Assembly: GCA_902500995.1 (NCBI GenBank)
Contig: CABVSR010000001.1
Coordinates: 244,075 to 308,074 of the forward strand
Length of the DNA: 64,000 bases
Direction of reading: 5' to 3'
From: an uncultured Nitrospira sp.
GTDB taxonomy: Bacteria > Nitrospirota > Nitrospiria > Nitrospirales > Nitrospiraceae
Shown: piece after piece, positions 41,480 through 48,975 of the stretch
Numbering within the stretch: position 1 is the first letter of the stretch
Layout: the number at the start of each line of letters is the position of its first letter
Position numbers and translations under genes: made by a program
Notes under the pieces: generated by a model
Database searches by the model: none
What the model saw: only the letters and a program-made list of their open reading frames with translations
Told to the model about the DNA's origin: nothing

Positions 41480-42757
41480 ATGCAGGATTTGATCGGTTCG
41501 TTGGACGCGCTGAAATCGACCGACCCCCAAACGTATGAGGCCATCGTCGCCGAAGAGCAGCGGCAGCGCGATAAGTTGCTGCTGATCGCATCGGAGAATT
41601 TTGCCAGTCCCGCCGTCTTGGCCGCCCAGGGCAGCGTGATGACCAATAAGTATGCCGAAGGGTATCCGGGCAAACGGTATTATGGCGGGTGTCAGCACGT
41701 GGACACGGTTGAAAGCCTCGCCATCGACCGCGCCAAACAGATCTTCGGAGCCGAACACGTCAACGTGCAGCCCCACTCGGGATCGCAGGCCAATATGGCG
41801 GCCTATCTCGCAGTGCTCAAGCCCGGCGACACCATCCTCGGATTGGATCTCGCCCAAGGGGGACACCTCACCCACGGCAGCAAGGTGAATTTTTCCGGGA
41901 TCATTTTCCGCGCCTTTTCCTACGGCGTCGATCGCCAGACCGAAACGATCGATTACGCGGCGGTCCGCAAGATCGCGGAAGAATGCCGCCCACGCATGTT
42001 GGTGGTGGGTGCCAGCGCCTATGCCCGGACGCTCGACTTCGCCAAGTTCCAGGAGATCGCGAAGGCAGTCGGCGCCTACCTGTTAGTGGACATCGCACAT
42101 ATTGCCGGGTTGATCGCCGCAGACCTGCATCCCAACCCCGTTCCTTATGCCGATTTCGTCACCACGACAACCCACAAGACCCTCCGTGGCCCTCGCGGCG
42201 GCGTCACGATGTGCAAAGCCGAGCATGCCAAGGCTGTCGATAAGATTATTTTTCCGGGCTTGCAAGGGGGCCCGCTCATGCATGTGATTGCCGCGAAGGC
42301 CGTCGCTTTCAAGGAAGCGATGTCTCCGGCCTTCAAGCGGTACCAGCAGCAAGTGCTGGCCAACGCCCGTACGTTGGCGCAAGGACTGGTCGACCGCGGC
42401 TACAAGATCGTGTCGGGAGGGACTGACACGCATTTGATGTTGGTGAATCTGACCAACAAGGGCATCACCGGCAAAGAAGCCGACGCCGCCCTGGACGCCG
42501 CCGGCATCATCGTCAATAAAAACGCCATTCCCTACGATGAAAAACCACCGGCCGTGGCCAGTGGCATCCGGATCGGCAGCCCCATTGTGTCCACGCGCGG
42601 CATGCGCGAAGCGGAGATGCGGGAGATTGTGGCCTTGATCGACCGTGTCCTCCAGCATCCCCAGGACCAGCAGGTGCAGGCCGAGGTGCGGGCGCAGGCC
42701 AAAACATTGTGCAACCGTTTCCCCATTTTTCATGCCTACGATTCGTCTCCCGCTTAG
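41480..42757 (+). CDS. glyA: Serine hydroxymethyltransferase
   Basis: GlyA interconverts serine and glycine and feeds one-carbon units into tetrahydrofolate. The 425-residue protein contains [30 protein letters not shown] and the PLP-lysine motif [15 protein letters not shown]. It also contains [13 protein letters not shown] and [13 protein letters not shown]. Length and motifs are complete. The ATG at 41480 is preceded by GGAGGA. It is between rplI and nrdR, a common grouping in this kind of genome, and is probably expressed from the rplI promoter. Confidence 0.97.
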   Translation: MQDLIGSLDALKSTDPQTYEAIVAEEQRQRDKLLLIASENFASPAVLAAQGSVMTNKYAEGYPGKRYYGGCQHVDTVESLAIDRAKQIFGAEHVNVQPHSGSQANMAAYLAVLKPGDTILGLDLAQGGHLTHGSKVNFSGIIFRAFSYGVDRQTETIDYAAVRKIAEECRPRMLVVGASAYARTLDFAKFQEIAKAVGAYLLVDIAHIAGLIAADLHPNPVPYADFVTTTTHKTLRGPRGGVTMCKAEHAKAVDKIIFPGLQGGPLMHVIAAKAVAFKEAMSPAFKRYQQQVLANARTLAQGLVDRGYKIVSGGTDTHLMLVNLTNKGITGKEADAALDAAGIIVNKNAIPYDEKPPAVASGIRIGSPIVSTRGMREAEMREIVALIDRVLQHPQDQQVQAEVRAQAKTLCNRFPIFHAYDSSPA

Positions 42758-42772
42758 GCAGGACGGCCGCCC

Positions 42773-43237
42773 GTGAAATGTCCTTTCTGCGACGATGTCG
42801 AGGACAAAGTCGTCGATTCGCGGATGGCCAAAGAGGGTGAGGTCATCCGCCGCCGGCGTGAATGCCTCTCGTGCAAGCGCCGTTACACGACCTACGAACG
42901 CGTCGAGGAAACCATGCCCGCCGTCGTCAAAAAAGACGGACGCCGGGAACCCTTCGATCGCAGCAAGATTGTGTCAGGACTCAAGAAGGCCTGTGAAAAG
43001 CGGCCGATCAGCACCGCGACCATCGAAACCGTCACTGATCGCATCGAAAAACGCATTCAGGACATGGGCGAAACCGAAATCGTGAGCACCGCCGTCGGCG
43101 AAGAAGTCATGAAAGAGCTGTCTCAACTCGATCAGGTCGCCTACGTGCGGTTCGCCTCGGTCTACCGGGAATTTAAAGACATCGATCAGTTCATGGATGA
43201 AATCAAGTCCCTGGCCCAGCAGCGCCGGGAGCGTTAG
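42773..43237 (+). CDS. nrdR: Transcriptional repressor NrdR
   Basis: NrdR represses ribonucleotide reductase genes in response to ATP/dATP. The 154-residue protein starts with GTG. It has the zinc ribbon MKCPFC...[12 protein letters not shown] with Cys3, Cys6, Cys31 and Cys34. The ATP-cone domain has [19 protein letters not shown] and [19 protein letters not shown]. It is the last gene of the rplI-glyA-nrdR operon, 15 bp after glyA. No NrdR box was identified in this window. Confidence 0.96.
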   Translation: MKCPFCDDVEDKVVDSRMAKEGEVIRRRRECLSCKRRYTTYERVEETMPAVVKKDGRREPFDRSKIVSGLKKACEKRPISTATIETVTDRIEKRIQDMGETEIVSTAVGEEVMKELSQLDQVAYVRFASVYREFKDIDQFMDEIKSLAQQRRER

Positions 43238-43299
43238 GCCCTCCCCTTCTCCTCGCTGTTCCGGATCAGAGTCCGCGTTGATAGCCCCAGGCAGGATGG

Positions 43300-44466
43300 A
43301 TGGCAACAGAGGAGAACCGCCGTCCTTCGGAACGTCTGACTGATATGGCGACCACCAAACCCGCACGAGAACGACGCACAGCTCGACGCCCCACCAAACG
43401 GCGATCGCCGGGAGCGACGCATGTCGTCATCATCGGCGCGGGCCGCGGCGGCACGGCCTTGATGGAGATTTTCGCCAACGACCCGCTGGTGCGCATCGTC
43501 GGCGTGGCCGATATCAGCCCGGAAGCGCCGGGCCTCGGGCTTGCCAAACGGCTGCATATCCGCGTCACCCGCAGCTACCGGCACTTGCTCAAAATGGGCC
43601 CCGTCGATCTGGTAATCGATGTGTCGGGCAATCCGGAAGTGGGCGAATACCTTCAAGACATTCGGCGCATGGGCATCTCGGTGATCGGAGGAGCCAGCGC
43701 CAAATTCATGTGGCAGCTGATCGAAGCGCGCATCCGCGCCACGGCCGACATTGAGAAAGCCTTGAACAAGTACCAGTCGTTGTACCGCCTCTACGTAAAA
43801 GAAACCGGCGCGGCGGTGACGGAAGAACGCACTCGCATCGCCTGCGAAATCCACGACGGCCTGGTGCAAAGCCTCGCCGGCGTCAATTTCAAACTGGAAC
43901 TGTCCCAAGAGCTGCTGCTCAAAAATCCTCAGGCCAGCCTCGCCACCATCCGGGAGTCGAAGGCGCAACTGAAGCTGGCCATTCAAGAAGCCCGACAGGT
44001 CATTTTTAATCTCCGGCCGCTCCAGTACGATAAAATGGAGCTCATCCCGGCACTTACGAACTATCTCAAATCTTACGAAACTCAATACCATATCAAGACG
44101 GCCTTTTCCGTGGCCGGAGACGAAACGATCCTGTTCCCGCGCACAAAGATTTTTCTCTTCCGGATCGTCCAGGAAGCGCTGAGCAACGTCCAGAAGCACG
44201 CCAAGGCGGGTCGCGTCTCGGTCCAACTCGATATCCGAGTGGACCTGTTGCAAGTCACCATTTCCGATAACGGAGTCGGGTTCGACATGGATGCAGTGCT
44301 TCGCGATCCTGAGAAGTGGGACCACTTCGGTATTCGTGGCATCTTGGAACGAGCTCGACTGGTGGGCGGGGAAGCCACGATCGATTCGAAGAAGGGACGC
44401 GGCACGCGGATCGTGTTGCGCATCCCGCTAGCCGACAAGGAGACGATTCGCCATGGAAAAAATTAA
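43300..44466 (+). CDS. NarL-type histidine kinase with an N-terminal Rossmann (NAD(P)-binding-like) domain
   Basis: This is a 388-residue soluble sensor kinase. The N-terminal part (about 40-150) is a dinucleotide-binding fold: VVIIGAGRGGTALMEIF is the glycine-rich loop, then VGVADISPEA and VDLVIDVSGNPEVGEYL. After a coiled coil the HisKA_3 box follows (ERTRIACEIHDGLVQSLAGV, His185) and an HATPase domain (RIVQEALSNVQKHAKA, DNGVGFD). The acidic residue after the second strand suggests NAD(H) over NADP(H). I infer that it senses redox or nucleotide state. It overlaps its response regulator by 14 bp. There is no membrane helix. Confidence 0.85.
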   Translation: MATEENRRPSERLTDMATTKPARERRTARRPTKRRSPGATHVVIIGAGRGGTALMEIFANDPLVRIVGVADISPEAPGLGLAKRLHIRVTRSYRHLLKMGPVDLVIDVSGNPEVGEYLQDIRRMGISVIGGASAKFMWQLIEARIRATADIEKALNKYQSLYRLYVKETGAAVTEERTRIACEIHDGLVQSLAGVNFKLELSQELLLKNPQASLATIRESKAQLKLAIQEARQVIFNLRPLQYDKMELIPALTNYLKSYETQYHIKTAFSVAGDETILFPRTKIFLFRIVQEALSNVQKHAKAGRVSVQLDIRVDLLQVTISDNGVGFDMDAVLRDPEKWDHFGIRGILERARLVGGEATIDSKKGRGTRIVLRIPLADKETIRHGKN

Positions 44467-45124
44467 GGTCCTGATTGCTGACGACCACCGCGTAGTGCGT
44501 GAAGGCCTGGCGGCCATCCTGAAGACGAAGGACGACATCAATGTCGTCGGGGAAGCGCAAGACGGCGTCGAGGCCGTGGAAAAAACCAAGACCTTGATGC
44601 CGGATGTGATTCTCATGGATGTCAGCATGCCGCGGATGGGCGGGATCGAGGCCACCAGGCAAATCAAACGCGAGTTTCCTCACATGGGGATTGTCGCGCT
44701 GACGATGTACGAAGAGCAGCAGTATATTTTCGATCTCGTACGCGCCGGGGCAACAGGCTATTTGCTCAAAGACTCCGAATCCTCCCAGATCGTGGCGGCC
44801 ATCCGCGCCATTTATCGGGGCGAATCGCTCATCCATCCATCAGTCGCCAGTAAGATTCTGGCCGAGTTCTCCCTCATGTCTCAGAAAAAAGGGAAAAAGC
44901 CGGCTTGGGTTGAACATGATCTGACCGAACGGGAAATCACCGTGTTGCGGCTGGTCGCGGACGGAAAAACCAATAAGGAAATCGCCAACAGCCTGGATCT
45001 CAGCGAAAAGACGGTGAAAAACCATGTGCGGAATATCTTCCATAAACTTCAGGTCTACGACCGGACGCAAGCCGCAATCCTCGCCATCCGGAAAGGCCTC
45101 ATCGAACTCGAACCGAGACCATAG
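44453..45124 (+). CDS. NarL/FixJ-family response regulator
   Basis: This 223-residue regulator has a receiver domain (LIADDHRVVREGL, phosphoacceptor Asp in VILMDVSMPRMGG, Lys in GYLLKDSES) and a LuxR-type helix-turn-helix (LTEREITVLRLVADGKTNKEIANSLDLSEKTVKNHV). AAGGAG lies ten bases before the ATG, inside the preceding kinase gene, and the two overlap. The pair is therefore cognate. Its target genes are unknown, but lpxC follows in the same direction after 252 bp. Confidence 0.95.
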   Translation: MEKIKVLIADDHRVVREGLAAILKTKDDINVVGEAQDGVEAVEKTKTLMPDVILMDVSMPRMGGIEATRQIKREFPHMGIVALTMYEEQQYIFDLVRAGATGYLLKDSESSQIVAAIRAIYRGESLIHPSVASKILAEFSLMSQKKGKKPAWVEHDLTEREITVLRLVADGKTNKEIANSLDLSEKTVKNHVRNIFHKLQVYDRTQAAILAIRKGLIELEPRP

Positions 45125-45327
45125 AGGAATGATCCGAGGATGATCCAGGACACAGCGCTTGGCTTCACCCTTTTCCGCGATAAGTCGAATAACCCATTGA
45201 AAATCAGCCGCTTCAGAGTCGTATTCGTTTTATCAAAAGATACAATTGTGTGGAATTAGTCACAGTCAGCCAGCTAGAATAGAAATTATCAACTCATAAA
45301 AAACAACGACTTGCGTTGTAGCATCAA

Positions 45328-45344
45328 TTGGCACAAGCATTGCT
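45328..45344 (+). promoter_or_regulatory. Sigma-54 (-24/-12) promoter upstream of lpxC
   Basis: TTGGCACAAGCATTGCT at 45328-45344 matches the sigma-54 consensus YTGGCACGRNNNTTGCW at all but one fixed position, with the GG and GC dinucleotides exactly 12 bp apart. The expected transcript start is near 45355, giving a leader of about 20 bases that contains the AAGGAGG of lpxC. The AT-rich 200 bp upstream could hold an enhancer site. Confidence 0.75.
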
Positions 45345-45376
45345 ATGTTATTCGCGGAATTTACGAAGGAGGCGTT

Positions 45377-46303
45377 GTGCGGTTTCAGCAAACGATCGGC
45401 TCACCAGTATCCTGCTCAGGTGTTGGGCTTCATTCTGGCCATCCGGTCACGCTGACCCTTCGTCCGGCCCCTCCGAATACGGGTATCGTTTTTGTGTATC
45501 GTCAGGGATCGGAAGAAACCCTTCTCCCCGCCGCCATTTCGAACAAAGTGCCGACCGAACTCTGCACGGCCATCAGCGTCAACGGTCGGCAAGTCAAGAC
45601 GATCGAACATCTTCTCTCCGCGCTCGTCGGCATGGAAATCGATAATGTGTATGCGGAAGTCGACGCGGGAGAAGTTCCGGTTTTGGATGGCAGCGCGAGC
45701 CCCTTCGTGCGGCTGATTCGCTCGGCCGGCGTGATTCCCCAAACCCGCCGCCAATCCTATGTCAAAATCACGCAACCGATTGAAGTGACCGACGGGTCGA
45801 AGCGCGTGAGAATCGAACCGTCGTCGACACCCAAGATTACCTATTCTATTCACTATGACCACCCGTTGATTCAGACCCAGTCCTATACCTATACCTGCTC
45901 CGCCCAGGCGTTCGAACAGGATATCGCCACGGCCCGGACATTCGGCTTTTTACATGAGGTCGAAGCGCTGTGGTCTCGCGGACTCGGCAAAGGCGGCACC
46001 TTGGACAACACGGTTGTGCTCTCCAAGGAAGGCGTGGTGAATGAATCGGGCCTCCGATTTCCCAATGAGTTCGTGCGGCATAAGGTATTGGATCTGATTG
46101 GAGATATCGCACTGCTGGGGTTCCCGTTTATCGGACACATCGTGGCCGAACGGTCAGGTCACGCCATGCACACGAAGCTCGTCGAACAAATCCTCCTCCA
46201 GCGCGACAAGTGGGCGCTGATCACGGGGGAACATGCGGTTGCCGCAACGGAATCGCGCCCTTCCCTCGGTCTGCTTCGTCCCGCGCCCTCTCTCGCGATC
46301 TAA
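45377..46303 (+). CDS. lpxC: UDP-3-O-acyl-N-acetylglucosamine deacetylase
   Basis: LpxC performs the committed step of lipid A synthesis. The 308-residue protein has QQTIGSPVSCSGVGLHSGHPVTLTL, the zinc-binding motif TIEHLLSAL and EVPVLDGSASPFV. The catalytic/zinc motif HKVLDLIGDIALLG follows, and the C-terminal His is in RSGHAMH. I chose the GTG at 45377 because AAGGAGG lies four bases upstream; the frame continues to 45311 but that part overlaps the sigma-54 promoter. The gene is alone, without the usual cell-division neighbours. Confidence 0.95.
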   Translation: MRFQQTIGSPVSCSGVGLHSGHPVTLTLRPAPPNTGIVFVYRQGSEETLLPAAISNKVPTELCTAISVNGRQVKTIEHLLSALVGMEIDNVYAEVDAGEVPVLDGSASPFVRLIRSAGVIPQTRRQSYVKITQPIEVTDGSKRVRIEPSSTPKITYSIHYDHPLIQTQSYTYTCSAQAFEQDIATARTFGFLHEVEALWSRGLGKGGTLDNTVVLSKEGVVNESGLRFPNEFVRHKVLDLIGDIALLGFPFIGHIVAERSGHAMHTKLVEQILLQRDKWALITGEHAVAATESRPSLGLLRPAPSLAI

Positions 46304-46374
46304 CTTCTCGGCACCAACGGGCTGACTTGTGACCCGATCCCATCAAGGAGATCGGGCATTCTGCTTGCGCGCAT

Positions 46375-46411
46375 AAAAAAACGCCGGGGGCAAGTGGCCT
46401 TACCCCCGGCG
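46375..46411 (-). terminator. Rho-independent terminator after the HARE-HTH/lysine-rich peptide genes
   Basis: On the minus strand, a nine-base-pair GC-rich stem (arms 46382-46390 and 46403-46411) with a 12-base loop is followed by seven T residues (46381-46375). It ends minus-strand transcription and does not work in the plus direction, as no T-run follows the other arm. Confidence 0.85.
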
Positions 46412-46430
46412 TGTAAATCCTGGTAGGGAC

Positions 46431-46487
46431 TTACTTCTTCTTCGCGGTCTTCTTCGCTGGTTTCTTCGCTGCCTTCTTCGTTGCCAA
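46431..46487 (-). CDS. Very short lysine/alanine-rich peptide (18 residues), H1-like
   Basis: A TTG start at 46487 is preceded by GGAGGTGA at five bases. The peptide is made of Ala-Lys-Lys repeats (ATKKAAKKPAKKTAKKK), like the tails of histone H1 or AlgP, and would bind DNA or RNA through charge. A strong terminator follows 20 bp after the stop. It lies 52 bp downstream of the HARE-HTH gene on the same strand, so both are probably on one transcript. A GTG nine bases upstream would give 21 residues but sits too close to the ribosome-binding site. Confidence 0.5.
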   Translation of the reverse strand: MATKKAAKKPAKKTAKKK

Positions 46488-46539
46488 GACTCTCACCTCC
46501 CTTCACACATTAAAGTTGATATGAACTTCTTCGGCCCAC

Positions 46540-47052
46540 TTACACTACCGCTGTTAATTCCTGCTGTGTCGTCACTGCAAACGTATTCGGCCCGACTTTT
46601 TGGAATCGCTTATCCCGCTTCAACGAGGTGGCCACGGAGGTTAACGGCGTTTTCCCCTTGATCTGCAAACCACCCTCAAGCAAACGCTGCAACAGTTCTT
46701 TCGCATGCATCGGCCGGCTGGCTTCCTTGAGAATCTGATAGGCCGCTTCGGGCACACTTTTTCCTACATACTTGCTTTTACCCAGCAAGATCTCTCGCGA
46801 CTGATCCGTGACGTCGGTGACGGGCAGCGGGCGAATACCTTTTTCGTCGGTGATAATCTGACTGGAAAGGCTGGCCAGCTTGGCCTTATCGGCTTCCACG
46901 CGATAGAGCGTTTCAGCCAGCTCCAGGTACTTCTTGATCATGGCGATTTCATCGTCGAGCCGACGTCGCTTTTTCTCAAGTTCCTGATAGCGATTCCGGT
47001 AGGCGCTGATCCGCTGTTCAAGACCCACCAGGATGTCGGTCAATTCTTCCAC
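46540..47052 (-). CDS. HARE-HTH domain protein with N-terminal coiled coil
   Basis: This is a 170-residue protein. The N-terminal half is a coiled coil (LEQRISAYRNRYQELEKKRR onward). The C-terminal HARE-HTH winged-helix domain (about 105-165) has VPEAAYQILKEASRPMHAKEL and KGKTPLTSVATSLKRDKRF. This domain occurs in RNA polymerase delta subunit and in chromatin-linked proteins and is thought to bind DNA or its modifications. The GTG at 47052 has GAGG eight bases upstream; longer frames run through the promoter. A consensus promoter with palindromes over its -10 precedes the gene, suggesting tight control, perhaps by itself. Confidence 0.8.
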   Translation of the reverse strand: MEELTDILVGLEQRISAYRNRYQELEKKRRRLDDEIAMIKKYLELAETLYRVEADKAKLASLSSQIITDEKGIRPLPVTDVTDQSREILLGKSKYVGKSVPEAAYQILKEASRPMHAKELLQRLLEGGLQIKGKTPLTSVATSLKRDKRFQKVGPNTFAVTTQQELTAVV

Positions 47053-47067
47053 AAGCAAGACCTCAAT

Positions 47068-47109
47068 AAAGCATACTTGCTTTATAGCAAGTGAATCAAA
47101 ATCTGTCAA
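47068..47109 (-). promoter_or_regulatory. Sigma-70 promoter with overlapping palindromic operators
   Basis: On the minus strand, TTGACA (47109-47104), a 17-bp spacer and TATAAA (47086-47081) form a nearly perfect promoter. The -10 is the centre of the palindrome ACTTGC-TTTATA-GCAAGT (47075-47092). A second palindrome, AAAGCA-TACT-TGCTTT (47068-47083), overlaps it at the start site. Such placement is typical of repressor sites. Confidence 0.7.
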
Positions 47110-47301
47110 GTAACTGATAACAACTATTTGTTCGCGCATGTCGCCTATACAAGCAGAATGCACTCAATGCCTAGCCAAGCCTTGTTCCGCAAGAACAAGC
47201 TTTTCTAATGTTGTTGTTTTTCCATTACTTATGATGCTCTTGCGGAAATGGCCGGCACATTTTGGCCCGCTTTTCAGCAGTCATGGTAGGATACGGACCA
47301 T

Positions 47302-48123
47302 ATGCGTAGCATGCATGAACTCACATCAGAAGAACGCGCCAGCTATCTTGCCACGGCCATCCAGGCCGCAGAAGCAGCCGGTGCTATACTGCTCGATCAT
47401 GCGCGATCAGGCTTCAGGATCGATCACAAGGCCGCGATCAACCTCGTCACCGATGCAGATAGACAGGCCGAGGAGAGCATCGTCCGCACGATTCGATCGG
47501 CCCATCCCGCACACCGGATTCTGGCCGAGGAACGCGGACGTGACGGGGCCAGGGAATCGCCATACCAATGGATCGTGGATCCGCTGGACGGCACCACCAA
47601 CTTTGCGCATGGGTTTCCCTTCTACTCGGTCTCGATCGGGCTGGAATATCAGGGTGACTGTGTCCTAGGCGTCGTGCTGGACCCGACGCGCCGGGAGTTA
47701 TTCACCGCCGTAGTGGGGGAAGGAGCGGTCCTCAACGGTGAACGCCTTCATGTGTCGGCCAGTGCCTCTCTCGATCATTCTTTGCTCGTGACCGGATTTG
47801 CGTATGACATTCGCGAAACGACGAATAACAATTTCGACCATTTCTCCCGCATTTCCCTCCTCGCCCAGGGCGTGCGGCGCACCGGATCAGCCGCACTGGA
47901 TCTCTGTTATGTCGCCGCGGGGCGGTTTGACGGATATTGGGAAGTGAAACTCAGCCCCTGGGACATGGCGGCAGGCATCGTCCTGGTGCGTGAGGCGGGG
48001 GGGCTGGTTTCCGGTTTTCGGAAAGACACATTCTCGCTGTACGGGCAAGAACTCGTGGCCACCAATGGCCGCATTCACGATCAGCTGCTCGACGTGATCC
48101 ATCAACGCTCCGGCAATCCGTAA
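47302..48123 (+). CDS. Inositol-monophosphatase-family protein (SuhB-like)
   Basis: This 273-residue Mg2+-dependent phosphatase has the family motifs NLVTDADRQAEESIV, the metal-binding WIVDPLDGTTNFAHGFPFYSVSI (Asp-x-Leu-Asp-Gly-Thr), RRTGSAALDLCYVAAGRFDGYWE and SPWDMAAGIVLVREAGG. Substrates could be inositol phosphate, a related sugar phosphate or, as in E. coli SuhB, an additional role in rRNA transcription; the sequence does not decide. The start at 47302 has AGGA about ten bases upstream; an in-frame ATG lies at 47311. Confidence 0.92.
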   Translation: MRSMHELTSEERASYLATAIQAAEAAGAILLDHARSGFRIDHKAAINLVTDADRQAEESIVRTIRSAHPAHRILAEERGRDGARESPYQWIVDPLDGTTNFAHGFPFYSVSIGLEYQGDCVLGVVLDPTRRELFTAVVGEGAVLNGERLHVSASASLDHSLLVTGFAYDIRETTNNNFDHFSRISLLAQGVRRTGSAALDLCYVAAGRFDGYWEVKLSPWDMAAGIVLVREAGGLVSGFRKDTFSLYGQELVATNGRIHDQLLDVIHQRSGNP

Positions 48124-48252
48124 TCTCCACACGCAGTCCATCTGGATTCACGGCGGGTGATCGGCCATCCTCGTCGTTCCTGCCATGTACAGTGCGATTG
48201 TTGATGCGGTATCATGCCCTCTCATTTACTCGGCCAAAGGAGTGCATGCAGC

Positions 48253-48522
48253 ATGGCAAGCCAAGTCCCTCCGCAGAAACCAGCCCCTTCCCCCGCCGGT
48301 TCCCAAGATGTGTGGGACGTCGAGCTTCTCCACGTGCATGTCTCGCGCAAGGGACAACTCGTCAACGCCGAATGGGCGCTGCATCCGCAGATCAAATCCG
48401 ATTTGAGCGCGGACGAATGGAAAGAACTCGGCGAATTGATGAGCAAGGTCACCGCCATCGTCGGGCATCGTTTTTCCCAGGTGCTGGGCGAGGCCGAACC
48501 GATGCCACCCGGAAACGCGTAG
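48253..48522 (+). CDS. Small conserved-looking hypothetical protein
   Basis: This 89-residue protein has a Pro/Gln-rich start (MASQVPPQKPAPSPAGSQ) followed by a compact domain (VWDVELLHVHVSRKGQLVNAEWALHPQIKSDLSADEWKELGELMSKVTAIVGHRF). It has no signal peptide or cysteines. AAAGGAG precedes the ATG at 48253. I recognise no family. It is between suhB-like and the AhpD-like gene, in the same direction. Confidence 0.7.
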   Translation: MASQVPPQKPAPSPAGSQDVWDVELLHVHVSRKGQLVNAEWALHPQIKSDLSADEWKELGELMSKVTAIVGHRFSQVLGEAEPMPPGNA

Positions 48523-48612
48523 AGAATCCTTTCCCACCGGCACACACAGAGTCTGAACGTGCGCCCGACCTACAGTCGGGTGCCATCAACCTATTCAACC
48601 AGCGAGGGAATC

Positions 48613-48945
48613 ATGGACTGCTACTACCATTCGAAGGATCTCGGGAAATTCGGAGAGATGGGCAAAGGCAACCCGGTCTTGTGGGAAAAGTTCATGAGCT
48701 ATTACAGCGCCGTTTTTGCGGAAGGGGCCCTCACGGAACGGGAGAAGGCGCTGATTGCGCTCGGGGTGGCTCAAGCGGTGCAATGTCCTTACTGTATCGA
48801 TGCCTACACGCAAGCTTGCCTGGAGAAGGGATCGAACATGGAGGAAATGACGGAAGCCGTCCACGTGGCCTGCGCGATCCGCGGCGGCGCCTCGCTGGTG
48901 CACGGCGTCCAGATGCGAAACGTCGCGGAGAAGTTATCGATGTAG
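48613..48945 (+). CDS. Carboxymuconolactone decarboxylase / AhpD-family protein
   Basis: This 110-residue single-domain protein has the AhpD-like active-site motif LGVAQAVQCPYCIDAYTQACLEKG, with a CxxC pair and the following helix. The C-terminal segment is CAIRGGASLVHG. Such proteins act as thiol-based peroxidase partners or decarboxylases. Related versions are seen beside arsenosugar or radical SAM genes. The next gene, on the opposite strand, is a radical SAM enzyme of RiPP type. The ATG at 48613 fits the family's usual start. Confidence 0.85.
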   Translation: MDCYYHSKDLGKFGEMGKGNPVLWEKFMSYYSAVFAEGALTEREKALIALGVAQAVQCPYCIDAYTQACLEKGSNMEEMTEAVHVACAIRGGASLVHGVQMRNVAEKLSM

Positions 48946-48975
48946 GGGAGAGGAGCAGGATGGAGGGCGTACGCC

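Noticed and set aside
46300..46506. Longer minus-strand frame over the lysine-rich peptide
   Set aside because: It runs through the terminator and is read in a different frame from the one with the ribosome-binding site and Ala/Lys repeat.
48253..48522. The 89-residue hypothetical protein as precursor of the radical SAM enzyme
   Set aside because: It is on the other strand, has no leader/core division, and looks like a folded domain.
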